DNA of 64,000 bases. Origin: Terriglobia bacterium. Lineage in GTDB: Bacteria; Acidobacteriota; Terriglobia; Bryobacterales; UBA6623. Below the pieces are notes generated by a model. That model saw only the letters and a program-made list of their open reading frames with translations. It was not told where the DNA came from and ran no database searches. The stretch is taken from the NCBI GenBank assembly GCA_009838515.1, contig VXRL01000025.1, positions 61,361-125,360 of the forward strand, in the 5' to 3' direction. A program made the position numbers and the translations under genes. Shown in pieces: positions 37,151 to 44,930 of the stretch. Position 1 is the stretch's first letter, and every line of letters begins with the position of its first letter.

Positions 37151-37864
37151 ATGTCGAGGTTGTTCCGGCACTACCGCTGCCCAAGCCTAGCTACGAGCGT
37201 GGCGATTGCCTTGCTGGCCGCCTGCGGCGCCAGCGAGACAGACGCCCCAGCGCCGCCTGATGCCGAGCTGGCGGCGGACAGCCGACCAACAGTCGCACCT
37301 GGCGCGCCTGACGCGCGGCCCGTCGTAGTCGCTTTCGGCGACAGCCTGACAGCCGGCCAGCGGGTCGGTCGGTCCGAAACGTACCCGGCCTTCCTCCAGC
37401 GCGAGTTCGACATGCGCGGCATGAGCTTCCGCGTGGTCAACGAGGGGATCAGCGGGGATACCACGGCGGTGGCCCTGAGCCGAATCGACGCAGCCATCGC
37501 GCACCGGCCGAAATGGGTGATCTTGGCGCTCGGAGCCAACGACGGCCTTCGCGGCCTCCCCCTCGATGCCATGGAGCGCAACCTGCGAGAGATCATCGGC
37601 CAGTTCGGGCAGGCCGGGGCGAGCGTCGTGTTGGCAGGCATGAAGCTGCCGCGAAACTACGGCCCGGAGTACGTGCGAGACTTCGACAGGGTTTATCCGC
37701 GGCTGGCGGAAGAGCTGGACCTGCCCCTGATCCCTTTCCTGCTGGAGAACGTTGCAATGGTCCCCGAATTGAACAACGCCGACGGAATCCACCCGAACTC
37801 AAAGGGCAACGAGATCATTGCTCGCCAAGTGGCGCTCGCCTTCGAGGAGTTCTTGCCGGACTGA
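37151..37864 (+). CDS. Lipoprotein SGNH/GDSL esterase, TesA-like
   Basis: A 237-aa hydrolase. From the ATG at 37151 a lipoprotein signal is seen, VAIALLAACGAS with the lipobox Cys; an in-frame TTG at 37118 is a poorer start. The mature enzyme has the four SGNH blocks: FGDSLTAG with the catalytic Ser, the Gly in VNEGISGDTT, GANDGLRG with Asn, and DGIHPNSKG with the catalytic Asp and His. TesA-type enzymes hydrolyse thioesters, esters and lysophospholipids in the periplasm. A linker rich in Ala, Pro and Asp separates the lipid anchor from the domain. It diverges from the YbbA-like ATPase. Confidence 0.9.
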   Translation: MSRLFRHYRCPSLATSVAIALLAACGASETDAPAPPDAELAADSRPTVAPGAPDARPVVVAFGDSLTAGQRVGRSETYPAFLQREFDMRGMSFRVVNEGISGDTTAVALSRIDAAIAHRPKWVILALGANDGLRGLPLDAMERNLREIIGQFGQAGASVVLAGMKLPRNYGPEYVRDFDRVYPRLAEELDLPLIPFLLENVAMVPELNNADGIHPNSKGNEIIARQVALAFEEFLPD

Positions 37865-37867
37865 CGC

Positions 37868-38254
37868 CTACGCCTCAGCGCGGTTGATCATGAACGTTGC
37901 CGTGTCGGCGAAGTATCGCCGCAGCAACTCCGCCACGGCTATCGGAAACCCGACCTCGTCAAGTGCCTCCGTCATCAGCTCGACCCAGCGATTGCGTGCA
38001 TTGATGTCGATGGGAAACGGCATGTGTCGCATGCGCAAGCGCGGATGTCCGCGCATCTCGATGTAACGTTGCGGCCCGCCGAAACGGCCGACCAGAAAAT
38101 CCCGCAGGCGCACGCGCGCCTGCTCGGTTTGCCCTTCCGGGTACATCGGGCCAAGGATCTCGTCGGCCGGCACGCGGTCGTAGAAGGCCTTCGTCAGCCG
38201 GTCGAAGCCGGCCTCCCCAACGATCTCGAAGACGCTGCCCTCCACGGCTACCAT
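37868..38254 (-). CDS. Group II truncated hemoglobin
   Basis: A 128-aa globin of the 2/2 type. The start at 38254 (MVAVEGSVFEIVGE) is preferred; the longer frame to 38317 adds non-family residues. Features: GEAGFDRLTKAFYDRVPADEILGPMYP in the A-B-E part, GGPQRYIEMRGHPRLRMRH with the proximal His, and the C-terminal RRYFADTATFMINR helix. Group II truncated globins bind oxygen or NO and take part in NO or oxidative stress handling. It is tail to tail with the TesA-like gene (three bases) and divergent from DUF1080. Confidence 0.9.
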   Translation of the reverse strand: MVAVEGSVFEIVGEAGFDRLTKAFYDRVPADEILGPMYPEGQTEQARVRLRDFLVGRFGGPQRYIEMRGHPRLRMRHMPFPIDINARNRWVELMTEALDEVGFPIAVAELLRRYFADTATFMINRAEA

Positions 38255-38330
38255 TCTTAGCGCATCGCCAGACCAGGCCCAGTCGCAGCATGTGCGGGCC
38301 GGAGCTTTGCAAGCCATTCCGCAAGTTCGG

Positions 38331-38339
38331 TGCTATGAT
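38331..38339 (+). promoter_or_regulatory. Extended -10 promoter element for the DUF1080 gene
   Basis: TGC followed by TATGAT gives an extended -10 (TGnTATGAT). The ATG at 38351 begins 11 bases after the hexamer, so the 5' leader would be only a few bases. A TTGCAA at 38307-38312 is 21 bases away, too far for a standard -35. Confidence 0.45.
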
Positions 38340-38350
38340 TCCTGCCAGTG

Positions 38351-38992
38351 ATGCGACGAACCTGCTTGCTGATGGCGTTCATGCTCTCCTTTGCCGGGGC
38401 GGCCGTTGCAGAAGAAGGCTTCGTGCAGCTGTTCGATGGCAAGTCGCTTGATGGCTGGGTACTGCTCGGCCAACGCGGCGAGGGCTATACGATCAAGGAC
38501 AAGAGCATCGCTTGCGCCAAGGGCGGCGGCGGAAACCTGCTTTCCGCTTCCGAGTACGCCGACTTCGTGCTGCGTTTCGAGTTCAAGCTCGAGTCTGGCT
38601 CGAATAACGGCTTGTGCGTGCGTTGCCCGCTCGGATGGAGCGACATGGCCTACGCCGGCAACGAACTCCAGATCATCGACAACTCGGCCGAGCGGTACGC
38701 CAATATCAAGCCTTGGCAGAAGCACGGGTCCCTTTACCACGTTGCTCCGGCCAAGACCGGTGCCCTGAAGCCGGTTGGCGCATGGAACAGCCAAGAGGTG
38801 AGGGCCGAGGGGTCCAGGATCACAGTCACGCTCAACGGGACGAAGATCCTCGACGTCGACACCGCCGAAGTGAAGGACCCGGCGCTGCTGGCCAAGCATC
38901 CAGGCCTGAAGCGAAGGAGCGGCCATATCGGCTTTCTGGGTCACAACGAACCCGTACAGTTCAGGAATATCCGCGTCAAGCGCCTGCCCTGA
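38351..38992 (+). CDS. Exported DUF1080 (3-keto-disaccharide hydrolase-like) protein
   Basis: A 213-aa protein with a signal peptide (LLMAFMLSFAGAAVAEE). The DUF1080 jelly-roll is complete: FVQLFDGKSLDGWVLLG, FVLRFEFKLESGSNNGLCVR, GNELQIIDNSAERYA, GAWNSQEVRAEGSRITVTLNGTKI and GHIGFLGHNEPVQFRNIRV. The family is concanavalin-like, and some members cleave 3-ketoglycosides in the periplasm. A GTG directly before the ATG is an equally possible start. The exported PLP-enzyme-like gene follows 61 bases later on the same strand. Confidence 0.9.
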   Translation: MRRTCLLMAFMLSFAGAAVAEEGFVQLFDGKSLDGWVLLGQRGEGYTIKDKSIACAKGGGGNLLSASEYADFVLRFEFKLESGSNNGLCVRCPLGWSDMAYAGNELQIIDNSAERYANIKPWQKHGSLYHVAPAKTGALKPVGAWNSQEVRAEGSRITVTLNGTKILDVDTAEVKDPALLAKHPGLKRRSGHIGFLGHNEPVQFRNIRVKRLP

Positions 38993-39053
38993 CCGGCGCT
39001 GGCTGAACTCGGCCGGAACCAAACTGCTGGCTGCTTGACCAAGGGGGGATTCA

Positions 39054-40283
39054 ATGTTGCGCCGGCTCTTTAGCAATCGTCGCGGCTTCATGCAATCCGC
39101 ATTGGCCGTTCCAGGAATCGGCCTGGGCGCGCAGACTGCCACGGCTCAGAGGAAGCGTCGGACCGCCAACCGCGACGTGCTGGCCGAACTCGGCGTCCAG
39201 CCGTTTCTCAACGCGGCCGGGACTTACACCAGGCTGACTGCGTCCCAGATGCCGCAGTCGGTGCTGGACGCGATGCAGGTGGCGGCAACCCAGTACGTGG
39301 ACCTGAACGAGTTACACGAGAAGGCAGGCGACCGAATCGCAGAGCTGCTCGAATGCGAAGCGGCGCTCGTAACCGCCGGGTGCGCTTCGGCCCTGACTCT
39401 CGGCACGGCCGCTTGCGTGGCTGGGAGTTCCGTGGATCGAATCCGACGCCTTCCGGACACGGTCGGCATGAAGAATGAGGTCGTGCTTCAGAAATCGCAT
39501 CGCAACGGTTACGACCACGCGATCCGCAATTGCGGCGTCCGACTCGTCGAAGTGGATTCGGCGCGGGACCTCGAATCGGCGATTAACGAGCGCACTGCGA
39601 TGCTGTTCTTTCTCAACCATGCCGAACGCGACGGCGCAATCGGTCATGAAGAATTCGTCCGCGTCGGCAAGCAGCGCGGTGTGCCGACCCTGAACGATGC
39701 CGCGGCCGACATCCCTCCGGCGGACAATCTGTTCCGCTTCACCAAGATGGGCTACGACTTGGTCGCATTCTCCGGAGGCAAGGGCCTGCGCGGGCCGCAA
39801 TCGGCGGGGCTCTTGATCGGGCGTCGCGACTTGATCGAAGCTGCGCGCTTGAACAACAGCCCGCACTCGGACTCCGTCGGCCGTACCAACAAGGTCAACA
39901 AGGAAGAGGTCGTCGGAATGCTTGTCGCGCTGGAAGAGTTTCTGGCGCGCGACCACGACAAAGTCTGGAAGGAATGGGAGCAAAGCTGCAAACGGATAGC
40001 GCGCACCGTCGCGAACCTGCCCGGCGTCTCAACGGAGATGTTCACGCCAGAGATTGCCAACGCGGCCCCGCACTTGCGCATCCGCTGGGACTATGGTGGG
40101 GCCCAGCTGACGGCGGAGCAGGCAGCCGAGGAACTGCGTCAGGGAGAACCGGCCATCGAGGTCCGGCCGAGGTTTTCGGAAGGGCTCGAGATCGCTGTCT
40201 GGATGCTGGCAGCGGGCGACGACCGTGTCGTCGGGCGACGAGTTCGAAGCGTTCTAGCCGCGGCACTGCGCCGGGCGGCCTGA
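39054..40283 (+). CDS. SelA/DgaE-like PLP-dependent protein with an export signal
   Basis: A 409-aa fold-type I PLP enzyme of the SelA/D-glucosaminate-6-phosphate ammonia-lyase group. It starts with a Tat-like leader (NRRGFMQSALAVPGIGLGAQTATA), then VQPFLNAAGTYTRL, CASALTLGTAACVAG, KSHRNGYDHAIRNCGV, LNDAAADIPP, and FSGGKGLRGPQSAGLLIG with the PLP-binding Lys. True selenocysteine synthase is unlikely: it would be cytoplasmic and its partners are absent. An exported PLP enzyme needs cofactor loading before Tat transport. The likely reaction is lyase or aldolase chemistry on an amino sugar or amino acid. The preceding gene is an exported DUF1080. Confidence 0.8.
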   Translation: MLRRLFSNRRGFMQSALAVPGIGLGAQTATAQRKRRTANRDVLAELGVQPFLNAAGTYTRLTASQMPQSVLDAMQVAATQYVDLNELHEKAGDRIAELLECEAALVTAGCASALTLGTAACVAGSSVDRIRRLPDTVGMKNEVVLQKSHRNGYDHAIRNCGVRLVEVDSARDLESAINERTAMLFFLNHAERDGAIGHEEFVRVGKQRGVPTLNDAAADIPPADNLFRFTKMGYDLVAFSGGKGLRGPQSAGLLIGRRDLIEAARLNNSPHSDSVGRTNKVNKEEVVGMLVALEEFLARDHDKVWKEWEQSCKRIARTVANLPGVSTEMFTPEIANAAPHLRIRWDYGGAQLTAEQAAEELRQGEPAIEVRPRFSEGLEIAVWMLAAGDDRVVGRRVRSVLAAALRRAA

Positions 40284-40652
40284 CGTAGGACCGTCGCGGC
40301 GTTTCGGGCCGGCGCTAGCCTGCCTTTCCGATGGAGTTCGGACTGTGTTGCTCCAGCGCTGGTGCTGTCGCCGGCCTGGCCACGCGCACTGGCGCCGAAG
40401 GCTCCGCGACGGGCCCGGCGGAGCCCGAAGGCTAGAGCGTTGCGGCGCCACACCGGTGCGAACCGGTGGGAACCTAGTGCGGATCGCATGTGACTTCGTG
40501 GGGGACGGCGACACTGCGCTCGTGGGGAATGCCTCGCTGCAAAGACCGACGGCTCATCCAGAACGCCAGCCTTGAACGAAGCCTCCGGCCGTCGGTATAA
40601 TTTCAACGCGCGAATTCGCTGGTGTCCGGCAAACTTCAGCTCATAACCTGAC
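40284..40652. other. Intergenic region with two inverted repeats
   Basis: About 370 bases without a supported gene. Inverted repeats: GGCTCCGC (40400-40407) with GCGGAGCC (40418-40425), and CACCGG (40451-40456) with CCGGTG (40463-40468). Neither is followed by a T-run, though they may end the upstream transcript. A promoter for the next gene lies at 40572-40601. Minus-strand ORFs across the region show no family features. Confidence 0.5.
40572..40601 (+). promoter_or_regulatory. Sigma-70-type promoter for the CRTAC1 gene
   Basis: TTGAAC (40572-40577), 18-base spacer, perfect TATAAT (40596-40601). The ATG at 40653 is 51 bases downstream. Confidence 0.6.
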
Positions 40653-42434
40653 ATGGCCTTCAGGCTCTTGGCTATTGGCCTTTGTGCGGCGACTGGTCTC
40701 TGCCCAGGGCAGTCGGCGGAATTGGGTGAGAGCGCGCCTCTGCGCAACGAGGCAGCGACAGCAGGCGCCACGCCTGTTCAGCAGGTGTTGGCGCTCGTCG
40801 ACCATCAGGCGGCCGGCTCCCTGTCGGAACTACAGGCTGGCCAGATCGAGCGCTTCTTGGCTGAGTTAGCCAGTGAACTGGTCTCCCGTGATCTGCGTTT
40901 GGAAGAAAAGATCGCTCCGCAGTTTGAGGGGACCCCCCTGAGTCCGGCCAGCGAAGAACTCACTCGCTCAATGGGAGTGCTGCGATCCTTCCGCGGTGCG
41001 CCAAGAACCGAGAAGAGCGTCACTTCCGATTCCCTCGGCAGGGAGTTCGACGCCCTCTTAGCGGACTACCGCTCGGTCGATTGGGCCAAGTTCAAAGTAG
41101 TTGGCATCGAGCCGCACGGGCAGCACGCCGCCAGCGCGAAGCTGCGGTTTCAGCTGGCGGGAGCGACACGGGAGGGCCTCCGTCAGCAGATTAGCGTCGA
41201 GTGGGCGTCCGAGTGGGAACAAACGCAGGAGGGCCGATGGTTGCTGACGGCCTTACACGCAGGCAACAGCGAGCGAAGCCACTCTAGCGTCGCGGCTTTC
41301 CAGGATGTCTCCGAAGCGGCATTCGGGCACAACCCGTCCTTCCATCAGCAATTGAAGTTCGGCACGGAAGTCTGGCGGACTCGAATGGATTCCGCCTCGG
41401 GAATGGACGTCTACGGCCAGCAGGGTCTGGCGGTCGGTGACTACGACGGGGACGGACTCGAGGACTTCTACCTGACACAGCCTGGCGGATTGCCCAACCG
41501 CTTATTTCGCAACCTCGGCAACGGCCAATTCGCCGATGTGAGCGCCAAGGCCGGCCTAGATGCCCTCGACGGTTCGTCAGCTGCGTTTTTCTCGGATGTT
41601 GACAACAATGGCACGCAAGACCTGATTTTGATTCTCTCAACAGGCCAGCCGCTTCTCTTCCTGAACGGCGGAAACGGCAGCTTCCGCTTGTCGCGAATGG
41701 GATTTCCGATGGGCGTGAAGCCGGGGGCGGTCGGAGGGTGTCTCGGTGACTATGACGTCGATGGGTATCTGGACTTATACGTCACCGCCTACCTCTGGCC
41801 GAACGCCGCGTCGCAGCTGCCAAGGCCCTACTACGATGCGACGAATGGCCCGCCCAACGTCTTGTACCGCAATCTGGGTGACGGAACGTTCCAGGACGTG
41901 ACGTCAACAACGGGGCTCGATCAGAACAACGATCGGTTCAGTCACGCTTGCACGTGGGGCGATTACGACCAAGACGGCCTTCCGGACCTCTTTGTCGCCA
42001 ACGATTTCGGCCGAAAGAACCTCTATCGGAACCAAGGCGGCGGCCAGTTTCTGGATGTCACCAACGAGGCCGGAATCGAAGATGCCGGTGCCGGCATGAG
42101 CGTGGCATTGGGCGATTATGACGGGGACGGCTTGGACGATGTCTACTTCGGAAACATGTGGTCTTCGGCGGGACGACGTGTCACCATGCAACGCGACTTC
42201 AAACGCGACAGTCCCGATGCTCCAAAGGATATCTACCGCCGCCACGCGCGCGGGAACTCGCTGTTTCGCAGCGAGCGATCCCGATTTGAAGACGTCACTA
42301 TTCCTTCAGGGGTGGAGATGGGACGTTGGGCGTGGTGCTCCGACTTCGTGGACTTTGACAACGACGGGAATCTCGACCTTTACATCGTCAATGGCTTCGT
42401 GACCGGGACGGAGAAAGATGACCCAGATCTTTGA
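40653..42434 (+). CDS. CRTAC1-type FG-GAP/VCBS repeat protein, N-terminal part, ended by an in-frame TGA
   Basis: The 593-aa product has a signal-like N terminus (FRLLAIGLCAATGLC), a helical linker to about residue 230, and then a calcium-binding propeller: GDYDGDGLEDFY, SDVDNNGTQDLI, GDYDVDGYLDLY, GDYDQDGLPDLF, GDYDGDGLDDVY and VDFDNDGNLDLY. It ends at TGA 42432-42434 right after GTEKDDPDL. The same frame stays open after the stop and continues with SFFWRQVVSSSPEN and the rest of the propeller and ASPIC/UnbV domain. The original gene was therefore one frame of about 1314 codons. Either this is a nonsense mutation or sequence error, or the halves are made separately. Confidence 0.8.
   Translation: MAFRLLAIGLCAATGLCPGQSAELGESAPLRNEAATAGATPVQQVLALVDHQAAGSLSELQAGQIERFLAELASELVSRDLRLEEKIAPQFEGTPLSPASEELTRSMGVLRSFRGAPRTEKSVTSDSLGREFDALLADYRSVDWAKFKVVGIEPHGQHAASAKLRFQLAGATREGLRQQISVEWASEWEQTQEGRWLLTALHAGNSERSHSSVAAFQDVSEAAFGHNPSFHQQLKFGTEVWRTRMDSASGMDVYGQQGLAVGDYDGDGLEDFYLTQPGGLPNRLFRNLGNGQFADVSAKAGLDALDGSSAAFFSDVDNNGTQDLILILSTGQPLLFLNGGNGSFRLSRMGFPMGVKPGAVGGCLGDYDVDGYLDLYVTAYLWPNAASQLPRPYYDATNGPPNVLYRNLGDGTFQDVTSTTGLDQNNDRFSHACTWGDYDQDGLPDLFVANDFGRKNLYRNQGGGQFLDVTNEAGIEDAGAGMSVALGDYDGDGLDDVYFGNMWSSAGRRVTMQRDFKRDSPDAPKDIYRRHARGNSLFRSERSRFEDVTIPSGVEMGRWAWCSDFVDFDNDGNLDLYIVNGFVTGTEKDDPDL
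42432..42434 (+). other. In-frame TGA that splits a CRTAC1-thioredoxin-TPR gene
   Basis: TGA lies between codons for DPDL and SFFWRQVV. In related CRTAC1 proteins as I remember them this site reads like LDSFFWRQV or LESFFWRQV, so an Asp or Glu codon stood here. No frameshift is needed to restore the frame: replacing one codon joins 40653-44597. Confidence 0.75.
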
Positions 42435-42455
42435 AGTTTCTTCTGGCGGCAGGTC

Positions 42456-44597
42456 GTGTCGTCCTCCCCTGAAAACCAAGCCCGCTCTTCGCAGTACGAG
42501 CGCAGCTGGGCCTTGCTCTATCGCCTGATCCGACTCAACGGCAGCCTTAGCGGACACGAACGGAACGTTCTCTATTGGAATCGCGGGGACGGAACGTTCG
42601 CGGACCTGTCCGCGGTCGCAGGACTGGATTTCCCCGAGGACGGCCGCGCATTCGTCACCTTCGACTTTGACCAAGACGGGGACACGGACATCCTACTCAA
42701 CAATAGGAATTCCCCTCAGCTTCGACTGCTCAGGAACAATCTGCCGACAAGCCACCACTCTGTAGCATTCCGGCTCGAGGGCAGCGCAAGCAATCGCGAT
42801 GCAGTCGGCGCGAGGCTCGTCCTGGAAACGGCGTCCGGGCGCCGTTTGAGCAGGTCTGTCCGCAGCGGCTCGGGATTCCGCTCGCAGCCATCGCGGACTG
42901 TGCATTTTGGCTTGGGAGAGGAAGATGAGATCCGTGAAGTCAGGGTGTTCTGGCCCTCGGGGAGGGTGGACATCTATCGAGGAATTTCGGCAGATCACCT
43001 AATCCTTGTCACGGAAGGGAGCCAAGATCTCACCGCAAAGCCGTTCGGTGCTGCCCCGGCAATCCAGTTCGAGCGCGACTCGACCGAGCCGGAGGCCAGG
43101 ACGAGCCGGACAGGCATCTGGCTGACCGAGTCGACTCCGGCTCCAGCGCTGCGCGGCCGATCACTGGACGGCGACGGGGCGTTCCTGCAGGAGCAATACC
43201 GCGGGAAACGGATATTGCTGAACTTCTGGGCGACTTGGTGCGCGCCGTGTCAAGTCGAATTGGCGGATTTCAAGGAGCATCGCGCAGCCTTGGAGAGGGC
43301 CTCTTTGGTCCCGTTGCTGGTATCTGTGGACGAGCCAAGCGAGCTCGAGGCGGTCCGCCGGTTCGTGCGCGAAAAAGAGCTGCCATTCCCCGTGGTGATT
43401 CCGGATCAGGACTCGGTGACGGCGTTCGATCTGTTGGTCCGTCACATCCTTGACCAGTCGGGCGAGCTGGCAATTCCGACTTCGTTTCTGATCGACGAAA
43501 GGGGAAACATCCTAAAGCTCTACTTGGGACTCACCTCCGCCGAGCAGATTCTCAGCGATCTTGAACGTTGGCCGGACGACCAACCTGCAGTGCTTGAGCG
43601 GGCGCTTCCCTTCCCGGGTCGCGCATACGTTACGCGCTTCGAGAGGAATTGGGTCCAACTCGGCGATGCGTATGCGGCCGCCGGATTGGCCGAAGAAGCT
43701 CTCGCAACGCTGGAATATGCCGTTGAGTCCCACCCAAAGCACGCAGCCATTCTTGACCGCTTGGGGAGCATGTATGGCGAACAGGGCCGCTGGCAGGAAG
43801 CTCTGGAGTCACATCAGGCGGCTGTCGAGCTGGGGTTGCCCGGTATAGCGGCCCGAATTCACCTAGCATCGGCATTGGCAGAGCTCGGCAGACTTTCCGA
43901 GGCCAGGGCGGCCGCGACGGCAGCGCTCTCACAGGCACCGGACGACACGGAAGCATTGCGCGTATGGGGCGCGGTCGCATCGCGGCAAGGAGAGTTCGAG
44001 GCTGCCCTTCCGGCCTTGCTTTCCGCCAGGGAGATCGATCCAGACAACCCCGAGACCCATTACAACCTCGGCTGGCTCTATCTGCAGACCCGGCAGACAA
44101 ACGACGCGTTGGCCTCTCTGCGCCGAGCGGTTGAACTTGCACCGGACCACGCTGAGGCGCTTCATGACCTCGGGATCCTTCACGCTCAGGCCGGGTCATG
44201 GGACCAAGCCTCGAGCTCGCTTCGCAAGGCCCTAGAAGTGCGACCGGACTTTCCGGAAGCACATTACAGCTTGGGCCTGGTGCACGCTCAGGAAGGTGAC
44301 TTCGCGGGAGCTGAATCGTCGTTGCAAGCTGCCTTGAAGCTTCGTGGCGACTATGCCGAGGCCCTCGCCGACCTCGGAGGCGTGTTCGTTGAGACCCGCC
44401 GATTCCGACAAGCACTGCCCTTGCTGGCCCGAGCCCGGGAGCTAAAGCCCCAACTTGTCCAGCCCTACTTGAATGCGGTCAGGGCCCACTTGGCGCTGGG
44501 TGAGAAGGACAACGCCCTCGCAAGCCTGGATGCCTTGCTCAAGGTCCGTCCGAGCGATCCGACAGCGCTTGCGTTGAGAAAGCGCTTGACGCAGTGA
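42456..44597 (+). CDS. C-terminal part of the CRTAC1 protein: ASPIC/UnbV, thioredoxin-like and TPR domains
   Basis: 713 aa from a GTG at 42456, in the same frame as the upstream half and 22 bases after its stop. Order: the last propeller blade (FDFDQDGDTDILLNN), an ASPIC/UnbV domain at about 85-185 (RDAVGARLVLETASGRRLSR, VHFGLGEEDEIREVRVFWPSGR), a TlpA/ResA-like thioredoxin domain at about 225-390 with the redox motif WCAPC near residue 262 and AIPTSFLIDERGNI, then about nine TPR units to the end (HYNLGWLYLQTRQTNDAL, HYSLGLVHAQEGDFAGA). Alone it lacks a signal peptide, and a CxxC thioredoxin domain would normally act in the periplasm, so independent function is doubtful. Confidence 0.78.
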   Translation: MSSSPENQARSSQYERSWALLYRLIRLNGSLSGHERNVLYWNRGDGTFADLSAVAGLDFPEDGRAFVTFDFDQDGDTDILLNNRNSPQLRLLRNNLPTSHHSVAFRLEGSASNRDAVGARLVLETASGRRLSRSVRSGSGFRSQPSRTVHFGLGEEDEIREVRVFWPSGRVDIYRGISADHLILVTEGSQDLTAKPFGAAPAIQFERDSTEPEARTSRTGIWLTESTPAPALRGRSLDGDGAFLQEQYRGKRILLNFWATWCAPCQVELADFKEHRAALERASLVPLLVSVDEPSELEAVRRFVREKELPFPVVIPDQDSVTAFDLLVRHILDQSGELAIPTSFLIDERGNILKLYLGLTSAEQILSDLERWPDDQPAVLERALPFPGRAYVTRFERNWVQLGDAYAAAGLAEEALATLEYAVESHPKHAAILDRLGSMYGEQGRWQEALESHQAAVELGLPGIAARIHLASALAELGRLSEARAAATAALSQAPDDTEALRVWGAVASRQGEFEAALPALLSAREIDPDNPETHYNLGWLYLQTRQTNDALASLRRAVELAPDHAEALHDLGILHAQAGSWDQASSSLRKALEVRPDFPEAHYSLGLVHAQEGDFAGAESSLQAALKLRGDYAEALADLGGVFVETRRFRQALPLLARARELKPQLVQPYLNAVRAHLALGEKDNALASLDALLKVRPSDPTALALRKRLTQ

Positions 44598-44926
44598 CTC
44601 CAAAGGCTGAGTCACGCATGTTCTCCCAGCCCGGGCCCTCGGAAGGGTTCGCGCCTGGTCGGCGTTTCCGCGCGAAGCATCGGCGGCGGGGCCACGAGTT
44701 CGCGGATCCGTCAACTGGACCTAACCGCAATTCGCTCTCCGTGGATCGATGTCGGCCCCTGACTGGCGATTTGCGCCAGCCTACGTCGGCACATGTTCAG
44801 TCGCCACCACGCTCTCGTGGTGCTGTGTCTGGCGGCGCCCGTACCGCGGCGACACTTCTCTGGGTTGGAACAGCCCTCGAATCACGAACCGAGTCGGGCG
44901 GTCGAGTCGTTCTCGAGGTGGCGAGC
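44598..44926. other. Duplicated leader region (copy A)
   Basis: No intact gene. From about 44628 it resembles the leader of the CRTAC1 gene at 47274. The best block, 44690-44721, matches 47168-47199 at 28 of 32 bases. Each block begins at nearly the same distance before an ATG (103 and 106 bases). The region also has an inverted repeat, CTGGCG (44763-44768) with CGCCAG (44774-44779). Confidence 0.6.
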
Positions 44927-44930
44927 CTAG
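44793..44930 (+). pseudogene. Truncated CRTAC1 signal-peptide remnant
   Basis: A 45-codon ORF beginning MFSRHHALVVLCL, against MLRGRHALIALWL at the start of the intact CRTAC1 protein at 47274; the nine bases CACGCTCTC are identical and aligned. After about 16 residues the similarity ends, and the ORF stops at 44928-44930 against the 3' end of the opposing ADP-ribosylglycohydrolase gene. It looks like the 5' stub of a former CRTAC1 gene. Confidence 0.55.

Noticed and set aside
39054..40283. Selenocysteine synthase (SelA)
   Set aside because: The protein carries an export-type leader and has no selB/selD neighbours; it fits the wider SelA/DgaE PLP group better.
40139..40771. A 210-codon minus-strand frame across the gap before the CRTAC1 gene
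   Set aside because: It overlaps the ends of two supported genes, contains no recognisable motif, and is Arg/Ala-rich like other chance frames here.
42432..42434. Selenocysteine at the in-frame TGA
   Set aside because: The aligned residue in relatives is acidic rather than Cys, and no selenocysteine insertion-type hairpin or sel genes were seen; mutation or sequence error is simpler.
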